Part shown: one piece after another, positions 20,083-28,744 of the stretch | Numbering within the stretch: position 1 is the stretch's first letter | How the letters are laid out: every line of letters begins with the position of its first letter | Origin: CBDFKJ01 sp965248805 | Lineage (GTDB): Bacteria > Pseudomonadota > Alphaproteobacteria > UBA6615 | Assembly (NCBI GenBank): GCA_965248805.1 | Contig: CBDFKJ010000006.1 | Span: 378,486 to 442,485 of the forward strand | Direction: 5' to 3' | Length of the DNA: 64,000 nt | The notes under the pieces: model-generated | Told to the model about the DNA's origin: nothing | Databases searched by the model: none | Seen by the model: only the letters and a program-made list of their open reading frames with translations | Translations under genes and position numbers: made by a program

Positions 20083-20289
20083 CGGGATCAGAGACCGCGG
20101 GACTATAACGGCGCGGGCGCAATTTGCAACCGCGCACCCACTTCTACCGGCCTCGCGCGATCTCTGGAATTGGCCTCGTTGCCGGTCCCAAGTCGCTCAG
20201 ATTAATGCTATTTTTGGAAGTCGCCGCGAGAGTCGGCCCGGCCGAACTTGCCGCGACGTGAGACCGTCGCCGGCCGTCGGAGGCTCCAG

Positions 20290-21116
20290 CTAGTGGATTG
20301 ATTCCAACGTTTGGAACCCTCGGTTTCGGGCTGCGATGATGTCGTCGGGGTCGGCTTTCGATATGAATGGCTGTGGGTTGGCCGCATTGTATTCGCGGAC
20401 GAAGCGGTTGATTGCGGCCTGGAGATCGACGACGGAATGGAAGACGCCGTGCTTGAGCCGCCGCCGGGTGAGTTTTGCGAAGAAGCCCTCGACGGCATTG
20501 AGCCACGAGCAGGAGGTCGGTGTGAAGTGGAAAGTCCAGCGCGGATGGCGGGCGAGCCAGGCGCGGACCTTGTCCTTGTTGTGCGCCGCGTAGTTGTCGA
20601 CGATCGCGTGGATGGCCTTGTCCGCCGGCACCGTGCGCTCGATGCGGTTGAGGAAGCGGATGAACTCCTGATGGCGGTGGCGCTGCATGTTCTGGCCGAT
20701 CACCGTTCCGTCCAGAACGTTGAGCGCCGCAAACAGCGTGGTCGTGCCGTGCCGTTTGTAGTCATGGTGCCGGCGCGTCCCTTCTTCATCGGCAGACCGG
20801 CGGTCGAGCGCCTGGATCTGTGACTTCTCATCGATCGACAACACCACCGCATGGGCCGGCGGGTCGACATACAGGCCGACGATATCGGTGAGTTTCTCGG
20901 CGAAGGCAGGGTCGGTCGACAGCTTGAAGTTGCGCCAGCGGTGCGGGCTGAGACCGTGAGCCTTCCAGATCGCCTGCACCGTCGAGGCGGCAATACCGGC
21001 CGCCCTGGCCATCGCGCGCAACGTCCAGTGGGTCGCCTCAAACGGCGGCGGTTGCTGCGTCAGGCGCACGATCTCGGCGACACGATCGAGCGGGACCGGC
21101 GCCTTGCCGGGCGCAT
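20290..21116 (-). pseudogene. IS630 transposase, N-terminally deleted
   Basis: The frame keeps the whole catalytic region: VLSIDEKSQIQALDR with the first Asp, AIVDNYAAHNKDKVRAWL with the second Asp, and SWLNAVEGFFAKLTRRRLK with the Glu of the DDE triad. Compared with the copy at 62965, the DNA-binding N terminus (about 85 residues) is gone, and the original ATG at 21116 now reads out of frame (the catalytic frame passes through WYAPGKAPVPLD). The stop codon TAG overlaps the TA target duplication at 20291. Without the helix-turn-helix it should be inactive, though the intact copy could act on its ends. Confidence 0.85.
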
Positions 21117-21170
21117 ACCACAGCAAAATACGGAATCCCAATTCGGACTCTTTCGTTCCGATCCCTCCAC
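20293..21170 (-). mobile_element. IS630-family element, internally deleted
   Basis: The element is bounded by TA dinucleotides (20291-20292 and 21171-21172) and imperfect terminal repeats: GTGGATTGATTCCAACG at one end and the complement of GTGGAGGGATCGGAACG at the other. It is about 880 bp, against at least 1090 bp for the copy starting at 62911. About 255 bp are missing, covering the start codon region and N-terminal helix-turn-helix of the transposase. It lies between yajC and a DUF815 gene, with its outer end 7 bp from the ATG of the latter. Confidence 0.85.
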
Positions 21171-21177
21171 TAGGACC

Positions 21178-22013
21178 ATGTCGAACGAGCGTAATATCGA
21201 GGATCTGCTGGGCCGCATCGCCACCGCACTGGAGCGGCTGGTACCGCAGCAGAAGCCATCGCCGGACTTCGCGGCGGCCGATGCCTTCGTCTGGCATGCC
21301 GATGGTCACTGGCTGGAACCGGTGACGACGGTGAACCGCATTCCGTTGGACCTGCTCAAGGGGATCGACCGGCAGAGCGATGTCTCGCCGACAGCCTTCC
21401 GGCTAACAACGCCCTGCTGTGGGGTGCGCGTGGTACCGGCAAATCGTCGCTGGTCAAGGCGGTGCACGCCGAGGTCAACGCGCGTCTTGCCGGCGCGACG
21501 GCGCTCATTGAAATCCACCGCGAGGACATCAAGTCGCTACCGCAATTGCTCACGGTTCTGCGCGGCAGCGCGCGGCGGGCGATCGTATTTTGCGATGACC
21601 TGTCCTTCAGCGAGGCCGATACCAGCTACAAGTCGCTAAAGGCGGTCCTCGAGGGCGGGATCGAGGGTCGGCCGGACAACGTGATCTTCTATGCCACGTC
21701 CAACCGCCGCCACCTGATGCCGCGTGACATGATCGAGAACGAGCGCTCGACGGCGATCGCGCCGTCGGAGGCCGTCGAGGAGAAGGTATCGTTGAGCGAC
21801 CGCTTCGGCCTTTGGCTCGGCTTCCATCACACCGACCAGGAAACTTACTTGGCGATGGTCGACGGCTATGTGCGGCACTACGGGCTGTCGATCGATGCCA
21901 ACACGCTGCGCGCCGATGCGTTGGCATGGGCGGTCACGCGCGGCGGCCGGTCCGGGCGCTTCGCCTGGCAGTTCATCCAGCACCTCGCCGGCCGCCTGGG
22001 CCAAAAACTGTAA
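21178..22013 (+). pseudogene. DUF815 AAA ATPase, frameshifted and separated from its upstream region by IS630
   Basis: The N-terminal part starts at ATG 21178 (MSNERNIEDLLGRIATALERL) and runs in one frame to IDRQSDV. The rest is in another frame from about 21400: PANNALLWGARGTGKSSLVKAV (Walker A), AIVFCDDLSFSEADTSYKSLKAVLEGG, VIFYATSNRRHLMPRDM, and a C-terminal domain to 22013. The spacing between the two parts is short by several residues compared with family members (roughly 20 bp), so a small frame-disrupting deletion is likely. DUF815 ATPases are conserved near yajC in alphaproteobacteria, but their role is unknown. The IS630 end lies 7 bp upstream; ribosome binding is poor (AGGA only 2 nt from the ATG). 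Confidence 0.8.
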
Positions 22014-22016
22014 GGG

Positions 22017-23009
22017 CTAGCCGGCCGCCGCCAGATAGGCCCCGGGATTGACGGCGCGTGCGCCGCGGCGGATCTCGAAATGTAATTGCGGTGTCGGCGC
22101 CCCGCCCGTGCTGCCTACGGTTGCCACAACCTGACCCCGGCCGACCACGTCACCGCGTTCCACCAGCAGACGGTCGTTATGCGCGTAGGCGGTGACGAAA
22201 CCGTCGGCATGCTTGATCAAAATCAGTTTGCCGTAGCCGCGAATGTTTTCGTCGGCATAGGCGACGACCCCGCTTTGCGCGGCGCGCACAGGGGTGCCGC
22301 GTGCGGCGGCAATGTTGATGCCGTCGTTGTGCAGGCCATCCTCCTTGGCGCCGAACGTCGAAGCCACGGGTCCCGATACGGGCGTCAGGAAGTCATCGCC
22401 GATCATCGGCGGCGGCGCCGTGATCGGTGCGAGGCGGGTCCCGATCTTGTTCGTTGATGGGCGCGGCGCAGGCCCATCTGCGACCTGCAATTGCGGCGGG
22501 CGATCATCGGCTGATTTCGGCACGACCAAGCGCTGCCCGACAAAAATCGTGTGCGGCCGGTCGATCTGATTGAGGCGCACGAGTGTGGTCATGTCGACGG
22601 CGTACTGGCGCGAGACGCTGTAGATGGACTCCCCTGGACGCACCACATGCACGCGGGGCGGCGGGATCGCCAGGCGGGTATCGACGTACAGCAGGTAGGG
22701 CGGCGTCAACTCGTTGGCGTCGATGACGGCGCGCAAGGTTACTCCATAAGCGCGCGCGATACTGTAGACGGAATCGCCCTCCTCCACGAAATGGACACCG
22801 CGCAGTGGCGCCGCCGGGACGGGTTGCGGCACGGGCTGTGGCGCGCGCGCGACCACTGGCGCCGCCGGCGCCGGGCTCGACTGGCGCGAATGGTCGACCA
22901 GCGGTGCGGGCGGCCCCCTGCGCGCACACGCATCCACCACAAGCACCGCCAACACGGCGGCGGTGATACGTGGGGCCATGGATAGGCGGGCGCGGGACGC
23001 GGCCGTCAT
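22017..23009 (-). CDS. nlpD: NlpD-like LysM/M23 lipoprotein, degenerate peptidase site
   Basis: Encodes 330 residues. A signal peptide ends at VVDACARRG, a lipobox-like site. Two LysM modules follow (HFVEEGDSVYSIARAYGV and HVVRPGESIYSVSRQYAV), then an M23 domain beginning PVSGPVASTFG with GYGKLILIKHADGF and TAYAHNDRLLVERGDVV, closing with PQLHFEIRRG. The zinc ligands are incomplete: GLHNDGINIAA lacks the Asp of the HxxxD pattern and QLHFE lacks the first His of HxH. As in E. coli NlpD, this suggests an amidase activator in division rather than an active hydrolase. It overlaps pcm by 4 bp. The name follows family usage. Confidence 0.85.
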   Translation of the reverse strand: MTAASRARLSMAPRITAAVLAVLVVDACARRGPPAPLVDHSRQSSPAPAAPVVARAPQPVPQPVPAAPLRGVHFVEEGDSVYSIARAYGVTLRAVIDANELTPPYLLYVDTRLAIPPPRVHVVRPGESIYSVSRQYAVDMTTLVRLNQIDRPHTIFVGQRLVVPKSADDRPPQLQVADGPAPRPSTNKIGTRLAPITAPPPMIGDDFLTPVSGPVASTFGAKEDGLHNDGINIAAARGTPVRAAQSGVVAYADENIRGYGKLILIKHADGFVTAYAHNDRLLVERGDVVGRGQVVATVGSTGGAPTPQLHFEIRRGARAVNPGAYLAAAG

Positions 23010-23668
23010 GCCGACTGCCGGCGCTTTTCCGCCACGTGGTCGCCACCGGGCACCAGCGGCACGAACCGAACGGTCGACAGGATCTCGCTGTCGAACCGGT
23101 CGTCAACGCGGCGCACCCGCAACGACTGCTGATCGCGGCCGCAGGCGCCAATGGGCAGGATCAGGATGCCGCCCACGTTCAACTGGTCCAGGATCGCGCG
23201 CGGCGGCTCGGTCGCGGCTGCCGTGACAATGATGCGGTCGAATGGCGCCTGCTCGGGCCAACCCAGCATGCCGTCGCCGAGGCGCGTGGTGACGTTGTGC
23301 AGCCGCAGCCGCGTGAGGCGGCCCTCCGCCTCCCGCAACAGCGCGCGATGGCGCTCGATCGTGTAGACGCGGCGGCAGAGTCGGGCGATCACGGCGGTGT
23401 GGAAGCCCGAGCCGGTCCCGATCTCGAGCACCTTGTGCCGCTCGGTAAGTTCGAGCGCCTCGGTCATGCGCGCCACCACAAGGGGCTGGCTTAGCGTCTG
23501 GCCATGGCCGATGGAGACGGCGACGTTCTGATAGGCCTGATGCAGGAAGGCGCGCGGCAGGAACTGGTCGCGCGGCACCCGCTCCAGCGCCGACAGCACC
23601 CTGGCGTCGGTGATCCCCTGCTGGCGCAATTCCAGAATCAGCCGGATCATGCGCGTGACGACTGTCAC
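23006..23668 (-). CDS. pcm: Protein-L-isoaspartate O-methyltransferase
   Basis: Encodes 220 residues. PCM methylates isoaspartyl residues in damaged proteins, using SAM, to start their repair. Motifs: RDQFLPRAFLHQAYQNVAV, SIGHGQTLSQPLVVARMTE (the substrate-binding GQTxSQP signature), VLEIGTGSGFHTAVIA (SAM motif I), VYTIERH, and FDRIIVTAAATEPP. It overlaps surE upstream (4 bp) and nlpD downstream (4 bp), the classical surE-pcm-nlpD stationary-phase cluster. Confidence 0.95.
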   Translation of the reverse strand: MTVVTRMIRLILELRQQGITDARVLSALERVPRDQFLPRAFLHQAYQNVAVSIGHGQTLSQPLVVARMTEALELTERHKVLEIGTGSGFHTAVIARLCRRVYTIERHRALLREAEGRLTRLRLHNVTTRLGDGMLGWPEQAPFDRIIVTAAATEPPRAILDQLNVGGILILPIGACGRDQQSLRVRRVDDRFDSEILSTVRFVPLVPGGDHVAEKRRQSA

Positions 23669-24450
23669 GCCAGCGCCTCGCGCAGCGGCTTGATCGACGC
23701 GCGGTGGGTCAGGTCGAGGTGCACCGGCGTCACCGAGACGAAGCCATCGCAGACCGCCTCGAGATCGGTGCCGCGCCCGGGTTCGCTCTCATCGCGCTGG
23801 GTGCCGATCCAGTAGTAGGGGCGCCCGCGCGGGTCGACGCGCCGGTCCAGATTCTCGCCCAGCTTGCGCTGGCCCTGGCGCGTCATCATGACGCCCTTGA
23901 CCCTATCGGGCACGAGGTCGGGAAAGTTGATGTTGATCAGAACGCCGCGCGGCCAGCCGGCGCGGCAGATCCGCCGCACCAGACCGGGCGCGTACGTGGC
24001 GGAGGTCGGCCAGTGAACCTTCACGTGCCCGTCGCCGACGTACTGTGACAGTGCCATCGCCGGTACCCGCAGGAGCGTCGCTTCCATCGCGGCGGCCACG
24101 GTTCCGGAATAGGTAATGTCTTCGCCCAGGTTGCCGCCTCGGTTGACGCCGGAGAGCACCAGATCGGGCGGTCTGCCTTCGACGATGTTGTGCAACGCCA
24201 GCAGCACGCAGTCGGTCGGCGTGCCGTCGACGGCGAACCGGCGCGGGTTGATGCGGCGAATACGTAGCGGCTGGTGCAGGGTGAGCGAATGGCTGGCGGC
24301 ACTCTGTTCCGTCTCCGGCGCGCACACCCATACGTCGTCGCATAGTTCGCGTGCAACCTTTTCCAGCACCCGCAGACCCGGGGCGTGGATGCCGTCATCG
24401 TTGGTCACCAGCATGCGCGCGCGCCGCAACGACGCCGGGAACCTATTCAT
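23665..24450 (-). CDS. surE: 5'/3'-nucleotidase SurE
   Basis: Encodes 261 residues. SurE is a divalent-metal-dependent phosphatase acting on nucleoside monophosphates and linked to survival under stress. The N-terminal MLVTNDDGIHAPGLRVLEKV has the metal-binding DD pair; further motifs are VCAPETEQSAASHSLTL, VDGTPTDCVLLAL, PDLVLSGVNRGGNLGEDITYSGTV and LININFPDL. The ATG at 24450 lies 8 bp inside the end of serS, so translation is coupled. Confidence 0.95.
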   Translation of the reverse strand: MNRFPASLRRARMLVTNDDGIHAPGLRVLEKVARELCDDVWVCAPETEQSAASHSLTLHQPLRIRRINPRRFAVDGTPTDCVLLALHNIVEGRPPDLVLSGVNRGGNLGEDITYSGTVAAAMEATLLRVPAMALSQYVGDGHVKVHWPTSATYAPGLVRRICRAGWPRGVLININFPDLVPDRVKGVMMTRQGQRKLGENLDRRVDPRGRPYYWIGTQRDESEPGRGTDLEAVCDGFVSVTPVHLDLTHRASIKPLREALA

Positions 24451-25726
24451 GGGCGCCGATGATCTCCACGCCGCCCATATAGGAGCGCAATACGGTTGGA
24501 ACGTGCACGGTGCCGTCGGCGCGCTGATTGTTCTCGATGATGGCGATCATGGCGCGACCGATGGCGACACCCGATCCGTTAAGCGTATGGACGTAGCGGG
24601 TCGCCTTCTCGCCCGCCGGTCGAAAGCGGGCGCGCATGCGCCTAGCCTGAAAGTCGCCGCAGTTCGAACACGACGAGATCTCACGATAAGTGTCCTGGCC
24701 GGGCAGCCAGACTTCGATGTCGTGGGTGCGGCGTGCGGCGAATCCCGTGTCGCCGCTGGCGAGCACGACGACGCGGTAGGGCAGCTCGAGCCGCTGCAGG
24801 ATCGCCTCGGCACAGCCCGTCATGCGCTCCAGCTCCTCGCCCGACCGGTCGGGATGCGTGATCGACACCAGCTCCACCTTGTAGAACTGGTGGTGACGGA
24901 TCATGCCGCGCGTATCCTTGCCGGCAGCGCCCGCCTCCGAGCGGAAACAGGCGGTGAACGCCGTCACGCGTTGCGGCAACTCCGCCTGATCGATGATCTG
25001 GTCTCTGACCAGATTGGTCAGCGGCACTTCGGCGGTGGGGATCAGCCAGTAGTCATCGGCCGTGTGAAACTGATCCTCGGCGAACTTCGGCAGCTGGCCG
25101 GTGCCATACAGCGCTTGCTCCCGCACCAGCATCGGCGGGCTGATTTCGGTGTAGCCGAACTCGGTGGTGTGCGTGTCGAGCATGAACTGCGCCAGGGCCC
25201 GTTCCATGCGCGCCAGCGCGCCCTTGAGCACGACAAACCGGGTGCCGCTCATGCGCGCGGCCGCGGCGAAGTCCATCAACCCGAGCGCCTCGCCGATCTC
25301 GAAGTGCTGCTTGTGCGCGAAGTCGAACTTCGGCGGCTCGCCGACGCGGCGCAGTTCGACATTGGCGGCCTCGTCGGCGCCGTCGGGCACGCTGTCGGCT
25401 AGGACGTTGGGCTGCTCGGCCAGAGCCTCTTCCAACGCCGCCGCGCGTAGCCGCTCCTGCTCCTCCACCGCCTGCATCTCGGCTTTCAGCACCGTCACCT
25501 CGGCCTTCAAGGCCTCGGCATCACTAGCCCAACCCTGTGCCATGGCTTGGCCGATCTCCTTCGACGCCTGGTTGCGCCGGCTCTGCAATTGCTGAAGCTG
25601 CGTCAGCACGTCGCGGTGGCCGGCATCCAGGGCGATGATGTCTTCGGCAGCCGGCGGCAACGCGCGGCGGGTGCGCGCGGCATCAAACTGCGCGGGGTTC
25701 TCGCGGATCCAGCGAATGTCGAGCAT
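24443..25726 (-). CDS. serS: Serine-tRNA ligase
   Basis: Encodes 427 residues. It charges tRNA-Ser (and tRNA-Sec where present) with serine. An N-terminal coiled-coil arm (about residues 35-110, LQQLQSRRNQASKEIG through ALEEALAEQP) binds the tRNA variable arm. The class II catalytic core follows with GTRFVVLKGALARMERALAQFMLD, ISPPMLVREQALYGTGQLPKF, motif 2 FRSEAGAAGKDTRGMIRHHQF, and motif 3 GSGVAIGRAMIAIIENNQ. It is the entry of the serS-surE-pcm-nlpD group; tatC lies 79 bp upstream on the same strand. Confidence 0.97.
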   Translation of the reverse strand: MLDIRWIRENPAQFDAARTRRALPPAAEDIIALDAGHRDVLTQLQQLQSRRNQASKEIGQAMAQGWASDAEALKAEVTVLKAEMQAVEEQERLRAAALEEALAEQPNVLADSVPDGADEAANVELRRVGEPPKFDFAHKQHFEIGEALGLMDFAAAARMSGTRFVVLKGALARMERALAQFMLDTHTTEFGYTEISPPMLVREQALYGTGQLPKFAEDQFHTADDYWLIPTAEVPLTNLVRDQIIDQAELPQRVTAFTACFRSEAGAAGKDTRGMIRHHQFYKVELVSITHPDRSGEELERMTGCAEAILQRLELPYRVVVLASGDTGFAARRTHDIEVWLPGQDTYREISSCSNCGDFQARRMRARFRPAGEKATRYVHTLNGSGVAIGRAMIAIIENNQRADGTVHVPTVLRSYMGGVEIIGAHE

Positions 25727-25805
25727 GGCCCCCAGCCGTATCGGCTACGACGCCGCGTATATAGGGCGAGCAGCGCATGGCGTCCAGCCGCTTGCCGGCG
25801 AGCGG

Positions 25806-26594
25806 TTAGTAGTCCTCAGGCGTATCTCGCTGTTGCTGCCTGACGATCAGCTTGCCGCAGTAGATCGAGATCTCGTACAGCACGATGATTGGGATCGCCA
25901 AGCTCAGTTGGCTGAGGGGGTCCGGCGGCGTCAGAATCGCCGCCGCAACGAAGGCGAGGACGACGGCGTAGCGGCGCTTCTCTGCCAAGCCCTCAGGCGT
26001 CGCCATGCCGACGCGCACCAGGAGTGAGATCGCGACCGGCAATTCGAAGCTCAATCCGAAGGCGAATATCAGACGCATGACCAGCGACAGGTACTCGTTG
26101 ACCTTCGGTTCCAACTCGATCGACAGCTCGCCGGCGGCGCCCGCGACCTGCTGGAAGCTAGCGAAGAACTGCCACGCGATCGGCATCACCACGTAATAGA
26201 CGAAGCAGGCGCCGATGAAGAACAGGATCGGCGTGGCGGCCAGGAACGGCAGGAACGCGCGCTTTTCTCTCCGGTACAGGCCGGGCGCGACGAACATCCA
26301 GATCTGGCCGGCCACGACCGGAAACGACACGAACGCGGCGGCGAAGAACCCGATCTTGATATCGGTGAAGAACTTCTCATGCAGCGCCGTATAGATGAGG
26401 CGCTTGCCCTCCTGATCCGCCCAGATCTTGGCCAGCGGATCGACCAGCACGTTGAAGATATCGCTCGCAAAGTAAAAACAGACGAAAAACATCAGAATGA
26501 ACGCAACACTCGAGTACATCAGCCGCTGGCGCAGCTCGACCAAATGGTCGAGCAGCGGCATGCGTTTTTCGTCGCCGGCGGGAAAGTCGGTCAT
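25806..26594 (-). CDS. tatC: Twin-arginine translocase subunit TatC
   Basis: Encodes 262 residues with six membrane helices. TatC is the receptor for twin-arginine signal peptides on folded export substrates. Family motifs: MPLLDHLVELRQRLMYS at the N terminus, PLAKIWADQEGKRLIYTALHEKFFTDIKIGFF, PVVAGQIWMFVAPGLYRREKRAFLPF with the conserved Glu/Arg region, and GMATPEGLAEKRRYAVVLAF followed by ILTPPDPLSQLSLAIP. It starts 6 bp after tatB. Confidence 0.97.
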   Translation of the reverse strand: MTDFPAGDEKRMPLLDHLVELRQRLMYSSVAFILMFFVCFYFASDIFNVLVDPLAKIWADQEGKRLIYTALHEKFFTDIKIGFFAAAFVSFPVVAGQIWMFVAPGLYRREKRAFLPFLAATPILFFIGACFVYYVVMPIAWQFFASFQQVAGAAGELSIELEPKVNEYLSLVMRLIFAFGLSFELPVAISLLVRVGMATPEGLAEKRRYAVVLAFVAAAILTPPDPLSQLSLAIPIIVLYEISIYCGKLIVRQQQRDTPEDY

Positions 26595-26600
26595 GGGAGA

Positions 26601-27185
26601 CTAGCCGCGTTGCGCGGCGCGAGCCGGCTCGGTGCTTTCCTGAGGCGGAGCGGCGGTCGGATCGGCTCCATTGGCATCGGCGACCGGCGTTTCGGCAACT
26701 TTCTTGTCGGGGGCCGGCGCTGCATTGGGCATTGTTTCCCGTGCGGCAGCGGGCGACTCCGCCGGCGTACTCTCGCGCGGCTCGGCAGGCTTTTCTGTCG
26801 TGGAGACCGATTGCACCGGTGCGTCGCCCGCTTGTTCCAACTCCAGCAGATCGTCCGGATCGTCGGGATCGTCGCGATCGTTAATCGTCGGCATGTCCGG
26901 ATTGGTGCGAAACGAGCGTTCGATTTCGTGATCCGGATCGGCGGCGTCCTGAAGCTCCTTGGCCGGATCGTAGCGCGTGAACTCCTGCAGGTCGTCCTTA
27001 ACCTTGTCGAGCTCCGACTCCTTCGCCAGCTCGTCCAACGATGATTGGAATTCCCGCGCCAGCCGCCGGCCCTTGCGCACCCATTTGGCGACCGTGCGCA
27101 TCGCCTTGGGCAACTCCTTCGGCCCGATGACGATGAGCACGACCAGTGCGATCAAAAAAAGCTCGGACCACCCAAGGTCAAACAT
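26601..27185 (-). CDS. tatB: Twin-arginine translocase subunit TatB
   Basis: Encodes 194 residues. The start MFDLGWSELFLIALVVLIVIGPKELP is the TatB membrane hairpin/hinge with Glu-8 and the GP turn. An amphipathic helix follows (VAKWVRKGRRLAREFQSSL), then a long acidic, Pro/Ala-rich C-terminal tail that is poorly conserved. TatB works with TatC in substrate recognition. It lies between tatA (68 bp upstream) and tatC. Confidence 0.95.
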   Translation of the reverse strand: MFDLGWSELFLIALVVLIVIGPKELPKAMRTVAKWVRKGRRLAREFQSSLDELAKESELDKVKDDLQEFTRYDPAKELQDAADPDHEIERSFRTNPDMPTINDRDDPDDPDDLLELEQAGDAPVQSVSTTEKPAEPRESTPAESPAAARETMPNAAPAPDKKVAETPVADANGADPTAAPPQESTEPARAAQRG

Positions 27186-27253
27186 GATTGTTCCGGCGGT
27201 GCGTGATGCAGCGTCCCCGGCACGGCCTGCGGGCCGGTGGATGCACGGCGCGG

Positions 27254-27472
27254 TTAGCCGTTGGCCGCCTTGTCGCTAGTGGAGGCTGCCTCAGATTCAA
27301 TCCGTTCGCTAGTATTTTCAGCGACTTCCTTTTCTTCTTTAATGTTAGACTTGAAAGACTTGATACCCTTGGCAACGTCGGCCATCAGTGATGGGATCTT
27401 GCCGCGACCACCAAACAATAGCAGCACGACGGCCAAAACAATCAGCCAGTGCCAAATGCTAAACGTACCCAT
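27254..27472 (-). CDS. tatA: Twin-arginine translocase subunit TatA
   Basis: Encodes 72 residues. The N terminus SIWHWLIVLAVVLLLFGGRG is the single helix ending in the conserved FG, followed by the amphipathic helix IPSLMADVAKGIKSFKSNI and an acidic tail. TatA oligomers form the protein-conducting element with TatBC. The tail KEEKEVAENTSERIES is unusually AT-rich in codon use for this window. First gene of tatABC; the gene upstream is an unrelated ABC ATPase. Confidence 0.95.
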   Translation of the reverse strand: MGTFSIWHWLIVLAVVLLLFGGRGKIPSLMADVAKGIKSFKSNIKEEKEVAENTSERIESEAASTSDKAANG

Positions 27473-27599
27473 GCGTTGCAGCTCCCATTTTCCGAATGCG
27501 GGCGCGTGAGGCGGACTATCGCAGAATCCAAGGGTCCCTGCAATGCCAGCCCGCCGCCAAAGCCGTAAGATAGAGGATCAACTCATCTCGACTGAGTCG

Positions 27600-28679
27600 T
27601 TATTTAGGCTCGATGCGCAGAAACACAAACGTTTGCGTTCCGTCGAGCCGCATTCCGACGACTTCAGCGTCTTTCGGCAGAAACCGCCCCGGTACGCGTG
27701 CATGAATATGCAGCGGTGGCTCGCCCTCCAACCCACTCGCAGATAAGTGGACGAGACTGGTGCGGCCGAGCAGCCGTGCGGCCAGCACGACAGCCGTTCG
27801 AACGGTCGCGGTATCCCCCTCATCTTCGAGATCGCTCAACAGGACCGCCTCCGGCCGGATGAAGACCTCCACCGGCGCGCCTTCGGCCATGCCATTGGCC
27901 GGTATGCGGCCAAGCGCGGTGTCGACCCCGCCATCGCGCGCGATTCCCGCAATGCGATTGACCTCGCCGAAGAACTCGGCGGCGAACGGGCTGGCGGGTT
28001 CGTAGTACAGCTCCGCCGGTGTGCCGATCTGGGCGATCCGACCGTCGCGCATGAGCGCGAGGCGGTCGGCCATGAACATCGCCTCCTCAGGATCGTGGGT
28101 AACCAGCAGGGTGGTTACGCCAGCGGACTTCAGCAGATGCAAGGTCTCGTCGCGCACATCACGGCGCAGCCGGGCATCGAGCCCGGAGAACGGCTCGTCG
28201 AGCAGGATGATGCGCGGCCGCGGCGCCAGCGCGCGCGCCAGCGCGATGCGCTGTTGCTGCCCCCCCGACAGAATCGTCGCATTGGTATCGGCGAAGTCGG
28301 CCATGCCGACCTGGGCCAACACTTCCTGGGCCCGGGCGCGACGGGCGGCGGCCGGCATGTCGGCCAGCCCGAACATCACGTTTGCGCGCGCCGTGAGATG
28401 CGGAAACAGCGCGTAGTCCTGGAACACCAGCCCGATTTCGCGATCCTCCGGCGGCACCGCCGGCGCGCCGGCGCGCGCCACCACCTGGTCGCCGATCGAC
28501 ACCTCGCCCCGCTGCAACTCCTCCAAGCCGGCCGCCACACGCAACAGAGTCGACTTGCCGCAGCCGGACGGCCCGACGAGCGACACCAACTCGCCCGGCG
28601 CGAGCGCCAGCGACACGCGGTCGAGCGCAACGACTTTGCCGAACCGATGGCAAACGTCGGTCAGAACGAGTGAATTCAT
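27600..28679 (-). CDS. ABC transporter ATP-binding protein, FbpC/PotA-like
   Basis: Encodes 359 residues. The nucleotide-binding domain is complete: Walker A LVGPSGCGKSTLLRVAAG, Q-loop VFQDYALFPHLTAR, signature ILSGGQQQRIALARALAP, Walker B IILLDEPFSGLDARLR and the switch LLVTHDPEEAMFMADR. A C-terminal TOBE-like domain (about residues 240-359, EFFGEVNRIAGIAR onward) marks it as an importer ATPase of the iron(III)/polyamine/sulfate class. No permease or binding protein gene is adjacent: it stands alone between scpB and tatA, which are near neighbours in many alphaproteobacteria. The substrate is unknown; it may serve a permease encoded elsewhere. Confidence 0.85.
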   Translation of the reverse strand: MNSLVLTDVCHRFGKVVALDRVSLALAPGELVSLVGPSGCGKSTLLRVAAGLEELQRGEVSIGDQVVARAGAPAVPPEDREIGLVFQDYALFPHLTARANVMFGLADMPAAARRARAQEVLAQVGMADFADTNATILSGGQQQRIALARALAPRPRIILLDEPFSGLDARLRRDVRDETLHLLKSAGVTTLLVTHDPEEAMFMADRLALMRDGRIAQIGTPAELYYEPASPFAAEFFGEVNRIAGIARDGGVDTALGRIPANGMAEGAPVEVFIRPEAVLLSDLEDEGDTATVRTAVVLAARLLGRTSLVHLSASGLEGEPPLHIHARVPGRFLPKDAEVVGMRLDGTQTFVFLRIEPK

Positions 28680-28744
28680 GCAAGCCTACTCACGCGCGGC
28701 GATAGCGGCATTGTGTCACATGTCGCGCCCGCGCGGAGTCGTCC

